Source of the DNA: Deltaproteobacteria bacterium
Lineage (GTDB): Bacteria > Myxococcota_A > UBA9160 > SZUA-336
Length of the DNA stretch: 64,000 bases
NCBI GenBank assembly: GCA_016875225.1
Contig: VGRW01000011.1
Location: forward strand, 1-64,000
Direction: 5' to 3'
The notes below the pieces were generated by a model. That model searched no databases. It saw only the letters and a program-made list of their open reading frames with translations, and was not told where the DNA came from. Shown one piece after another: positions 52,684 through 60,674 of the stretch. Every line of letters starts with the position of its first letter. The first letter of the stretch is position 1. Both the position numbers and the translations under genes were made by a program.

Positions 52684-54013
52684 CCCGGTTCCGCTCACCG
52701 GCGCGGACTGCTTCCTGCGCGCCTTCGACGCCGAGGTGCGCCGGACCGCGGGCTCGAGCCACCTGTCGCAGCTGGTGCTGCGACTCGGGCCGGGTCTCGA
52801 TCTCCAGCGCCTGCGCGCGCTGCTGGCCGAGGTCGCGCGCGCGCAGCCGCTGCTTCGCGCGCCGATCCGCCGGCCGTTCGGCCTGCTGCCGCCGGTGTAC
52901 CGCACGGATCTCGCGGCGCGCGCGACCCCGCCGCGGATCGAGGTGCACGAGCGCGAAGCCGGCCCCGACGGCCCGGATTGCGCGGTTCCGGAGCCGATCC
53001 AGATGCGCCTGAACGATCGCCTCGACGGCCGGAGCGGCGATCTGCTGCGCTGCGACGTCGTGCGCTGGAACAGCGGCGCGGCCGGAAGCGACGTGGCCTT
53101 CACCTGGCTGCACATGCTGCTCGACGGCTCCGGCAGCGAGCGCTTCGTGCGCTGGCTCGACGAGGTCGGACGCGGCGCGCGGCGGGCCGACCAGCTGCCC
53201 GAGGAGGCCGAGGCGCGAACGGCCCGGGCCGCGCAGACCGCGAAGGCGCGCGGCGACGACGCGCTGCGCTGGCAGGCGCGGATGCGCTCGTTCGCCGCGA
53301 GGGCGCCGAGGTCGCTCGCGGGGCCGCTCGCGCGCCGCGCGCAGAACCTCGGCTACGACGTCGAGAGCTTCGCCCCCGACGAGACCGCGCGGATCGTCGC
53401 GCGCGCGAAGCAGAGCGCGGGTTTCCTCACGCCGATGCTCTTCTACCTGGCCGCGGGCGTGCGCGCTCACCACGCGGTGTTTCGCGCGCGCGGCGTCGAC
53501 CCGGGAAGCTTCGTGGTGCCGCTGCCGGTGAACCTGCGCGCGAAGGGCGGGCAGGGCGAGATCTTCGGCACGCGCATCTCGCTGATCTGGTTCCAGGTGT
53601 TTCCCGAGCAGGCCGAGAGCCTCGAGGGCCTGATCGCGCAGCTGAAGGCGCAGCGGCTCGCGGCGATCAAGGAGGAGCTCGTCGAGGCCGGCAGCGCGGC
53701 GATGGACTTCGCGCGCTGGCTGCCGCGCCGCTTCTACACCGGAATGGCGCGGCACACGTTCGCGGGCGAGCTCTGCTCGTTCTTCTTCGCCTACACCGAC
53801 GAGTTCCTGCCCGGAATGACGCGCTTCCTGGACTGCGAGATCCGCAACGCCTTCCACGCGCCGTCGGTCCCGCCCTCGCCCGGAAGCGGCGTGGTCTTCT
53901 CGCTGCGCGCGGGGCGGCTGAACACCACGCACGTGCGCCAGCAGGGCGTGTTCTCCGACGCGGAGGCGGCGCTGTTCCGGCGCGCGCTGCGCGCCGACCT
54001 GCTCGGCGGGTGA
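52661..54013 (+). CDS. Condensation-domain-like acyltransferase
   Basis: A 450-residue protein that fits the chloramphenicol acetyltransferase/NRPS condensation superfamily. The catalytic HxxxDG is His151-Met-Leu-Leu-Asp155-Gly156 in WLHMLLDGSGS, at the usual position. The second half contains VPLPVNLRAKG, a typical strand and latch region. Free-standing members include PapA-type and wax-ester-type acyltransferases and esterifying condensation enzymes. It probably takes the acyl group from the carrier protein to an alcohol or amine. It overlaps the carrier gene by 23 nt and its own stop overlaps the FAD gene's start (GTGA). Confidence 0.75.
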   Translation: MTSSLAASPVPLTGADCFLRAFDAEVRRTAGSSHLSQLVLRLGPGLDLQRLRALLAEVARAQPLLRAPIRRPFGLLPPVYRTDLAARATPPRIEVHEREAGPDGPDCAVPEPIQMRLNDRLDGRSGDLLRCDVVRWNSGAAGSDVAFTWLHMLLDGSGSERFVRWLDEVGRGARRADQLPEEAEARTARAAQTAKARGDDALRWQARMRSFAARAPRSLAGPLARRAQNLGYDVESFAPDETARIVARAKQSAGFLTPMLFYLAAGVRAHHAVFRARGVDPGSFVVPLPVNLRAKGGQGEIFGTRISLIWFQVFPEQAESLEGLIAQLKAQRLAAIKEELVEAGSAAMDFARWLPRRFYTGMARHTFAGELCSFFFAYTDEFLPGMTRFLDCEIRNAFHAPSVPPSPGSGVVFSLRAGRLNTTHVRQQGVFSDAEAALFRRALRADLLGG

Positions 54014-55284
54014 AGGTGGCCGCGAACGCCTCGCGCTTCGACGTGGCCGTGATCGGCGGCGGAAGCGCCGGGGTCGCGGCGGCGCTCGCTGCTTCGCGCT
54101 GCGGCGCGCGCACGCTTCTGGTCGAGCGCGAGGCGAGGCTCGGGGGAAACGCCGCGCACGCGCTGGTCCACACGATCTGCGGCCTGTACCTGCCCGCGGA
54201 TGCGGGCGAGCCGGTCCTCGCCAACGGCGGCGTCCCGCGCGAGATCGCGCTCGCGCTCGGCGGCGTGGCCGAGCGCGCGGGGAAGGTCTGGGTCCTGCCG
54301 GCGCCGCCCGCCGCGCTCTCCGCGCTCTACGGCGATCGGTGTCGGGCGGAGCCCGCGCTCGCGCTGCGCCTGCACGCGGAGCTGGTCGCGGTCGAGCTCG
54401 CGACCGACGCGCGGCGCGAGAGCGCGCTGCGGCTCCGCGGTCCCGACGGGGAGATCGAGCTTGGCGCACGCGCGGTGATCGACGCCAGCGGCGACGCGGC
54501 AGTGGCCTTCCTCGGCCATGCCGACTGGGAGATCGAGCCTCCGGCGCGGCTGCAGTGCCCGTCGTACGTCTTCCGGATCGAGGGCGTCGCGGCCGGAGCG
54601 ACCTCCGGCTTCGAGCGCGTGCGCCTCACCGCAGCGCTCGCGGCGGCCACGCGCGCGGGCGCGCTTCCGCAGCTCGCGGAGTCGGTGGTGCTGCGCAGCT
54701 GCGGCGAGCCGGGGCAGGTCTTCGTGACGCTGAACCTGGCGCGGCCCGAGGGCGAGGCGTGGCGACCGCTGGACCCCGACTGCGTGGCCGCGCTCGAGGC
54801 GAGCGCGCGTGCCGGCGCAGAGGCGATCGCGGTTTTCCTGCGCGATTCGCGCCCCGGCTTCGCGGCGAGTCGGATCGCCGAGCACCCGCTGCGGCTCGGC
54901 ATCCGCGAGACGCGCCGCGCGCTCGGCCCGGTCGTGCTCGGGGCCGACGACGTGCTCGATGGCGTCCGGCGCGACGACGAGGTCGCCGTCTCGACCTGGC
55001 CCCCCGAGCTGTGGCAATCGCACGCGCGCGCCAGCCTGGAATACCCGCGTGGCGCGTGCTCGGTTCCGCTCGGCGCGCTGGTCTCGCGCACGCATCCCCG
55101 GCTCGGCGTGGCCGGGCGCTGCGTGTCGGCCACGCACGAGGCGCTCGGCGCGCTGCGAGTGATCGGCACGTCGCTCGCGACCGGCGAGGCGATCGGTCGC
55201 GCGGCCGCGCTCGCGGTGGACGCGGGCGTCGCGCTCGGCGCGATTGCGCCGGCGCGGGTCCGCGAGCAAACTCGCGCGACGTGA
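54010..55284 (+). CDS. FAD-dependent oxidoreductase (PF12831-like)
   Basis: A 424-residue flavoprotein. The FAD Rossmann motif is VIGGGSAG at 14-21, followed by VEREARLGGNAAHALV, as in the FAD-dependent oxidoreductase group that includes some amine and dehydrogenating enzymes. The C-terminal part has GVAGRCVSATHEALGALRVIGTSLATGEAIG, the second FAD contact typical of PF12831. It lacks the WxWxIP motif of tryptophan halogenases. It is coupled by GTGA overlaps to the condensation gene before (54010) and the ligase after (55281). It likely oxidises a carrier-bound intermediate, though this is inference. Confidence 0.8.
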   Translation: MKVAANASRFDVAVIGGGSAGVAAALAASRCGARTLLVEREARLGGNAAHALVHTICGLYLPADAGEPVLANGGVPREIALALGGVAERAGKVWVLPAPPAALSALYGDRCRAEPALALRLHAELVAVELATDARRESALRLRGPDGEIELGARAVIDASGDAAVAFLGHADWEIEPPARLQCPSYVFRIEGVAAGATSGFERVRLTAALAAATRAGALPQLAESVVLRSCGEPGQVFVTLNLARPEGEAWRPLDPDCVAALEASARAGAEAIAVFLRDSRPGFAASRIAEHPLRLGIRETRRALGPVVLGADDVLDGVRRDDEVAVSTWPPELWQSHARASLEYPRGACSVPLGALVSRTHPRLGVAGRCVSATHEALGALRVIGTSLATGEAIGRAAALAVDAGVALGAIAPARVREQTRAT

Positions 55285-56735
55285 GCGAGACCGTCGTCGA
55301 CCTGATCCGCGCGCACGCGCTGCGCGCGCCCGAGAGGGCAGCGCTGGTCGTGTCGGGCGGCGCGGGCGCCGCGCCCGAGCGCGTCTCGTACCGAGAGCTC
55401 GTGTCGCGCGTCGACGCGCTCGAGGCGGAGCTGCGCTCGGCGGGAGTCGGAAGCGCGCAGCGCGTCGGCCTGGTCGCGCGCCAGGGTCGCGGCTTCATCG
55501 AGCTGGCGCTCGCGATCCTCTCCTGCCGCGCGTGCCTGGTGCCGATCGCCGACGACCACAAGGGCGCGGTGCTCGAGGCCTTCGCGGAGCGCGCACAGCT
55601 GCACGCGATCGCGATCGAGCGCGAGAGCGCGCCGGGCTTCGAGCTCGTCGTCCGCCCGCAGGCGCGCGCCGTCGACGCAAACGCGGATCGCGACTTCGCC
55701 GCGCTCGATCCCGCGTACCTGCGCTTCACGTCCGGCACCACCAGCCGGCGCAAGGGCGTGATCCTCGGTCACGCGGCGATCCTCGCGCGACTCGCCGCGG
55801 CCAATCGCGGGCTCGGCGTCGGACCGGGCGACCGGATCCTCTGGCTGCTGCCGATGGCGCATCACTTCGTGGTGTCGATCCTGCTCTACCTGCGCTACGG
55901 AGCGTCGATCCTGCTTCCCGCGGCTTCGCTCGCCCGGCCGATCCTCGAGCTCGCCTCGCGCGAGCGCGCGACGATTCTCTACGCCTCTCCGTACCACATG
56001 AACCTGCTCGCGAAGGATGCCTCCGAGCTGCAGCTCGCGGACGTGCGGCTCGCGATCTCGACCGCGGAAGGCCTGCGCCCCGAGATCGCGCGCGCCTTCG
56101 CGTCGCGTTTCGGAAGGCCGGTCGCGCAGGCGCTCGGCATCATCGAGGTCGGCCTGCCGGTTCTGAACGCCGCGAGCGCGGCCCACAAGCCCGGCTCGCT
56201 CGGCCGGCCCCTTCCCGACTACGAGGTCTGGCTGCGCGGCGAGGACGGGCTTCCGGTCTCACCGCCCACTTCGCCCGACAAAACCGGCGAGATCTGCATC
56301 CGCGGGCCCGGCTGCTTCGACGCGTATCTCGATCCGTGGACGCCCGCGCGCCTCGTGCTCGAGCCCGACGGCTTCCGCACCGGCGATCAGGGCTGGTTCG
56401 ACGCCGAGGGCGACCTGTTCCTGGTCGGGCGGCGCGCGAACCGGATCAACATGGCGGGGATGAAGTTCTTCAGCGAGGAGGTCGAGGCCGTGCTCGACGC
56501 GCATCCGCGGGTCCGGCGCAGCCGCGTCCGCGCGCGCGAGCACGCGCACCTCGGAGAGATTCCCATCGCCGACTTCGAGCCGGCCGATCCCGCGAATCCG
56601 CCGACGAGCGCCGAGCTCGCGGCCTGGTGCCGCGAGCGCCTGCCCGCGTACAAGATCCCGCGCGAGTTCCGCATCGTCGACTCGCTTCCCGAAACCGCGA
56701 CCGGAAAGCTCGCCCGCGGCGCCGCGGATGCGTAG
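55281..56735 (+). CDS. Adenylate-forming acyl ligase
   Basis: A 484-residue ANL-superfamily enzyme. The P-loop is FTSGTTSRRKG (149-159), the A5 region LGIIEVGLP follows, then TGDQGWFDAEGDLFLVGR (A7/A8) and the C-terminal catalytic Lys476 in TATGKLARG. It activates a carboxylic acid as the acyl-AMP and would load it on the carrier protein of this operon, or on CoA. The A5 region differs from the GxTE of fatty acyl-CoA ligases, so the substrate is hard to predict. The GTG overlaps the upstream stop. Confidence 0.88.
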   Translation: MSETVVDLIRAHALRAPERAALVVSGGAGAAPERVSYRELVSRVDALEAELRSAGVGSAQRVGLVARQGRGFIELALAILSCRACLVPIADDHKGAVLEAFAERAQLHAIAIERESAPGFELVVRPQARAVDANADRDFAALDPAYLRFTSGTTSRRKGVILGHAAILARLAAANRGLGVGPGDRILWLLPMAHHFVVSILLYLRYGASILLPAASLARPILELASRERATILYASPYHMNLLAKDASELQLADVRLAISTAEGLRPEIARAFASRFGRPVAQALGIIEVGLPVLNAASAAHKPGSLGRPLPDYEVWLRGEDGLPVSPPTSPDKTGEICIRGPGCFDAYLDPWTPARLVLEPDGFRTGDQGWFDAEGDLFLVGRRANRINMAGMKFFSEEVEAVLDAHPRVRRSRVRAREHAHLGEIPIADFEPADPANPPTSAELAAWCRERLPAYKIPREFRIVDSLPETATGKLARGAADA

Positions 56736-56792
56736 CTGCGGATTCTCACCACGCCGCTGCTTCGAGCGGAGCGCGCAGCGCGGGGAGGCGCG

Positions 56793-57863
56793 ATGAAGTC
56801 CGGCGCACGGATCGCCCGGCGGGTGCTTACGGCCGTGGGCGCGGCCGTCGCGCTCTTCCTGGCGTACCTGGCGATCGTCGCGGTGGTGCCCGGCATGGCG
56901 GTTCCACCGCAGCCGTTCGGGACTGACACGGCTGCGGTCGCTCGCGGTGACTCCGACGCGGGGCTCGGCCGGAGGCGGGTCGCGTTCGAGGTGAACGGCA
57001 CTCCGGTGAACGGGTGGCTGTATCTGCCGGACGACCTGGCCGCGCCGGTGCCCGCGGTCGTCATGGCCAATGGGGCCGGCGGCACCGTGGAGATGGCCGT
57101 GCCGGAATACGCGGCTCGGTTCCGCGAGGCCGGCTACGCGGCGCTGGCGTTCGACTACCGCTGCTGGGGCGAGAGCGGAGGGGCGCCGCGGCAGCTGCTC
57201 TGGATCCCGGACCAGCTGGTCGACCTGGCGGCGGCGCTCGAGTTCGCGCGCGGCCGGCCCGAGATCGACGCCTCGCGCATCGCCCTGTGGGGCACGTCGT
57301 TCGGAGGGGGCCACGTCCTCGTGACGGCGGCCGAGGACCCCGGCGTGCGCGCGGTCATCGCGCAGGTGCCGTTCCTCGACGGACGGGCGGCGATGGAGCT
57401 GGAGCGCGAGGACGAGTCCATTGGCCTGGGGCTGCGGGCGATCGCGCACGCCCAGCGCGATCTCGTCCGCTCGTGGCTGGGGTTGCCGGCGCACTACGTC
57501 CCGTTCGTCGGTCGGCCCGGAACCATCGCCGTGCTCGCGGGCAAGGAGGCGTGGGACTTCTTCAGCGCGCATGCGCCCGCGGGCTACGAGAACCAAGTCC
57601 CGGCGCGCATCCTGATCCGCGCCGACAAGTACCGCCCGGTCAGCCGGGCCCGCGAGGTTCGGGCGGCAGTGCTGCTGCAGATGGCCGAGCGCGACCGCTT
57701 CGCGCCCGCCAGCGCGATCGAGGCGGCCGCACGGGAGCTCGGCGAGCGCGCGACGCTGAAGCGCTACCCGATCGGCCACTTCGAGATCTACGCGGGCGCG
57801 GCCTTCGAGCAGAGCGTGGCCGATCAGCTGGCGTTCCTGGACCGCGAGCTCGGACGGAAGTGA
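56793..57863 (+). CDS. Membrane-anchored or exported alpha/beta hydrolase
   Basis: A 356-residue hydrolase. An N-terminal hydrophobic segment (about 12-35) suggests export or an anchor. The nucleophile is Ser169 in LWGTSFGGGH, the His is in RYPIGHFEIY, and an acid in AERDRFAPAS. The extended core resembles dipeptidyl peptidase or X-Pro acyl hydrolases more loosely than simple esterases. It is 57 nt after the ligase gene and could be part of that cluster, for example as a release or tailoring enzyme. GGGGAGG precedes the ATG. Confidence 0.82.
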   Translation: MKSGARIARRVLTAVGAAVALFLAYLAIVAVVPGMAVPPQPFGTDTAAVARGDSDAGLGRRRVAFEVNGTPVNGWLYLPDDLAAPVPAVVMANGAGGTVEMAVPEYAARFREAGYAALAFDYRCWGESGGAPRQLLWIPDQLVDLAAALEFARGRPEIDASRIALWGTSFGGGHVLVTAAEDPGVRAVIAQVPFLDGRAAMELEREDESIGLGLRAIAHAQRDLVRSWLGLPAHYVPFVGRPGTIAVLAGKEAWDFFSAHAPAGYENQVPARILIRADKYRPVSRAREVRAAVLLQMAERDRFAPASAIEAAARELGERATLKRYPIGHFEIYAGAAFEQSVADQLAFLDRELGRK

Positions 57864-57898
57864 ATCCTCCGCGCGGCGCGACGGGGTCGACGAGGAGC

Positions 57899-58861
57899 TC
57901 AGCCGAGCGAGCGCAGGAATTCGACCAGGATGCGGTTCACCTCCTGCGGCCGCTCCTGCTGGGTCCAGTGGCCGCAGCCGGGCAGCATCTCGCTGCGGCG
58001 CAGCGTGGGCACCGTCTTGGCCAGGTCGGTCACCGCCTGCGGATTGGCCATCACCACGCCGTCGCGGTCGCCCGCGACGAAGAGCGCCGGCACGCGGATC
58101 CGCGCGCCGCGCAGCGCGCGCATCTGCTGCCATGAGCGGTCGATGTTGCGGTACCAGTTGAGACCGCCGCGAAAACCCGTGCGCTCGAACTCGCCGGCGT
58201 AGAAGTCGAGGTCCTGCTCCGAGAGCCAGGCCGGCGGCTTCTCGGGCTTTGCGAACCCGTCCGAGAACTTCGCGGTCTTGGCCAGCTGTCCGAGCTTGGT
58301 GGTCTCGATCCGCACGTCGCCCGACGCGGTGTAGAAGAACATCTCGAGCCAGCCGCGCACGTCGGCCTCGAGCTCGCGCTCCGCCTTGCCGGGCTCCTGG
58401 AAGTAGAGGATGTAGTGGAACCGGTCGCCCGCGAGCGCCTTCAGCAGCTGCGTGGGCGGGAGCGGCGGCGCCGGCGAGAGCGGCACCGAGAGCGCGCCGA
58501 CGGCGCGGAACAGGTCCGGGCGCAGCAGAGCCGCGTTCCAGGCCACCGGTGCGCCCCAATCGTGGCCGATGATCACCGCCTCGCTCTCGCCGAGCGCCGC
58601 GACCAGGCCGACCATGTCGCCGACCAGCTCGAGCTGGCCGTAGGCCTCGACCTCGTGCGGGCGCGCGCTGCGGCCGTAGCCGCGCATGTCGGGCGCGACC
58701 GCGCGGAATCCCGCCGCGGCGAGCGCGTCGAGCTGATGGCGCCACGAGTACCACGACTCGGGGAAGCCGTGGCAGAGCAGGACCAGCGGCCCCTCGCCCT
58801 GCTCGGCGACGTGAAGCCGTGTGCCGTGCGCGTCGACGAAGCGGTGTCTGGGCTGCGCCAT
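57899..58861 (-). CDS. Epoxide hydrolase-like alpha/beta hydrolase
   Basis: A 320-residue soluble hydrolase. CHGFPESWYSW (30-40) provides the oxyanion motif, Asp101 in IIGHDWGAPVAW is the nucleophile as in epoxide hydrolases, and GHW with His298 completes the triad. A cap with LGQLAKTAKF lies between. It opens epoxides to diols or acts as a dehalogenase-like enzyme. GGAGG lies 7 nt before the ATG, which fixes the start. It is divergent from the acyl-CoA dehydrogenase with 101 nt between starts. Confidence 0.9.
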   Translation of the reverse strand: MAQPRHRFVDAHGTRLHVAEQGEGPLVLLCHGFPESWYSWRHQLDALAAAGFRAVAPDMRGYGRSARPHEVEAYGQLELVGDMVGLVAALGESEAVIIGHDWGAPVAWNAALLRPDLFRAVGALSVPLSPAPPLPPTQLLKALAGDRFHYILYFQEPGKAERELEADVRGWLEMFFYTASGDVRIETTKLGQLAKTAKFSDGFAKPEKPPAWLSEQDLDFYAGEFERTGFRGGLNWYRNIDRSWQQMRALRGARIRVPALFVAGDRDGVVMANPQAVTDLAKTVPTLRRSEMLPGCGHWTQQERPQEVNRILVEFLRSLG

Positions 58862-58962
58862 GAGCGTCCTCCAGTCCGAGCGTATCAGCCTGCATCCGCC
58901 GTCGCCGGCGGATAGGATTGCCCCGAAGTCAGCGGCGACGACCCGTCCCACCAGGAGGATCC

Positions 58963-60189
58963 ATGGCGATCGATTTCAGCTTCGATGAGGACGTCCAGCT
59001 CGCGATCGACCACACGCGCAAGTTCATGGACGACGTCGTCCGCCCGGCGGAGAAGGAGATCGACCTGCACCCGGACTCGCGCGAGGTCCTGGTCAAGCAG
59101 GTGATCCGGATGCGCAAGGCGGCGCAGGAGTGGGGACTGTGGCTGCCCCACATGCCGGCGGACTGGGGAGGCATGGGGCTCGGGCACGTGGCGATGGCCG
59201 CCGTCTCCGCCGAGGCCGGCCGGACGCGCTTCGGCCCCTTCGCACTGAACGCCCAGGCCCCCGACGAGGGGAACATGCACACGCTCCTGCACTGGGCGAC
59301 GCCGGAGCAGAAGGAGAAGTACCTGCGCCCGCTGTGCAAGGGCGTGGCGCGCTCGTGCTTCGCGATGACGGAGCCCGATGTCGCGGGCTCCGACCCGACG
59401 CTGATCCGGACCCGCGCGGTGGAGAGGGAAGACCACTGGCTCGTGAACGGGCACAAGTGGTTCATCTCCGGCGCCCGCGGCGCGCAGTTCGCGATCCTGA
59501 TCGCGCGCACCGAGGAGAGCCCCGAGATTCCGCAGGCCTGCAACACCGCTTTCCTGGTCGACATCCCGTCGCAGGGCTGGGACATCCTGCGCGACATCGA
59601 GACCATGAGCGGCGGCCACAACCACTGCGAGATCCGGATCACCGACCTGAAGGTGCCCAAGTCGAACCTGCTGGGCGGGCGCGGTCAGGGCCACCGCCTG
59701 GGCCAGTACCGGCTCGGGCCCGCGCGCCTGGCGCACTGCATGCGCTGGATCGGCCAGGCCGAGAACGCGCTCGACATGACGATCGAGCGCGCGCTGCACC
59801 GCTTCTCGCACGGGTCGCTGCTTGCCGAGAAGCAGGGCATCCAGTGGATGATCGCCGACTCGACCATGGAGCTGTACCAGTCGAAGCTGATGGTGCTGCA
59901 CGCCGCCTACCGGATCGACAAGGGGCTCGACTTCAAGAGCGAGGTCTCGATGGCGAAGCACTTCGTGGCCAACGCGCTGGGGCGGATCATCGACCGCGCG
60001 ATCCAGGTCCACGGCGCGCTGGGCTACAGCAAGGACTCGCCGCTGGCCTCGATGGCGACGCAGGCGCGCTGGGCGCGCTTCGCGGACGGCGCCGACGAGA
60101 TCCATCAGTGGCGGATCGCGGAGCGCTCGATCGAGGCCTACGCGAAGACGGGCAGCGTGCGGGCGGCCGCAGGCGACCTGCCGCTCTAA
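58963..60189 (+). CDS. Acyl-CoA dehydrogenase
   Basis: A 408-residue flavoprotein. Domains appear in order: N-terminal helical, central beta (MTEPDVAGSDPTLIRTRA) and C-terminal helical (LGRIIDRAIQVHGALGYSKDSPLA). The ISGARGAQFAILIARTEE stretch resembles the ACAD10/11-like group that uses long or substituted substrates. The candidate base region ARFADGADEIHQW is retained. AGGAGG precedes the ATG, with a TAGGAT box 45 nt upstream (58913-58918). It may degrade an acyl-CoA with branched or hydroxylated chain. Its stop interlocks with the following convergent gene. Confidence 0.9.
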   Translation: MAIDFSFDEDVQLAIDHTRKFMDDVVRPAEKEIDLHPDSREVLVKQVIRMRKAAQEWGLWLPHMPADWGGMGLGHVAMAAVSAEAGRTRFGPFALNAQAPDEGNMHTLLHWATPEQKEKYLRPLCKGVARSCFAMTEPDVAGSDPTLIRTRAVEREDHWLVNGHKWFISGARGAQFAILIARTEESPEIPQACNTAFLVDIPSQGWDILRDIETMSGGHNHCEIRITDLKVPKSNLLGGRGQGHRLGQYRLGPARLAHCMRWIGQAENALDMTIERALHRFSHGSLLAEKQGIQWMIADSTMELYQSKLMVLHAAYRIDKGLDFKSEVSMAKHFVANALGRIIDRAIQVHGALGYSKDSPLASMATQARWARFADGADEIHQWRIAERSIEAYAKTGSVRAAAGDLPL

Positions 60190-60674
60190 TCGCCCGCGCG
60201 CGCGGGCGCCAGCGTGGCCTCGTAGCCGCAGGCGTCGCTCGAGATGTGCACGACGCCGTCCGGGTCGCGGCGCACGCGGCGATTCTCGAGCTCGGCGACG
60301 TCCGTCGCCAGGAAGTGCGCGCGGTGGAAATCGCGGAGCACGTTCTCAGGCGGGACGGGCAGGGCGCGGCCGAGCCTGGATTCGCTCTGCACCTCCAGCC
60401 CGACCTGCACGAGCGTGAACGCCGTCGCGCCGAACGGCGTGAGCCCGATCAGCACGAGCCGGTCGCCGCTCTTCTGCGCGACCAGCCCGTAGGCCTCGTC
60501 GACGCGGTGGCCGCGCACGCGGATCCGCTCGTGGATCAGAAAGTCGCTCGCTAGATCGGCGGTGGACACGAGGCTCCCCGCGCAGTCCGGAATCCGCGGC
60601 GGCGGTCGCAGCTGGCAGGCCGCGGACGCGGCGAGTGCGAGCACGAGAGCGAGAGAGAGCCGATCAGGCCGCAC
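60186..60674 (-). CDS. DUF3261-like lipoprotein
   Basis: A 162-residue lipoprotein, lipobox ending at Cys20 (ASAAC). The beta-rich body includes RLVLIGLTPFGATAFTLVQ and, near the C-terminus, RRVRRDPDGVVHISSDACGYEATL. This resembles DUF3261 lipoproteins found with MMPL exporters in aryl-polyene and xanthomonadin clusters. The GTG at 60674 overlaps the end of the MMPL gene by 11 nt, indicating cotranscription. It would act at the outer membrane together with the exporter and the LolA-like protein. The family match is from memory of short motifs, so it is moderate. Confidence 0.65.
   Translation of the reverse strand: MRPDRLSLALVLALAASAACQLRPPPRIPDCAGSLVSTADLASDFLIHERIRVRGHRVDEAYGLVAQKSGDRLVLIGLTPFGATAFTLVQVGLEVQSESRLGRALPVPPENVLRDFHRAHFLATDVAELENRRVRRDPDGVVHISSDACGYEATLAPARAGD

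Noticed and set aside
54010-55284. Flavin-dependent halogenase
   Set aside because: The WxWxIP motif and the halogenase lysine region are absent; the sequence fits the PF12831-type oxidoreductases better.
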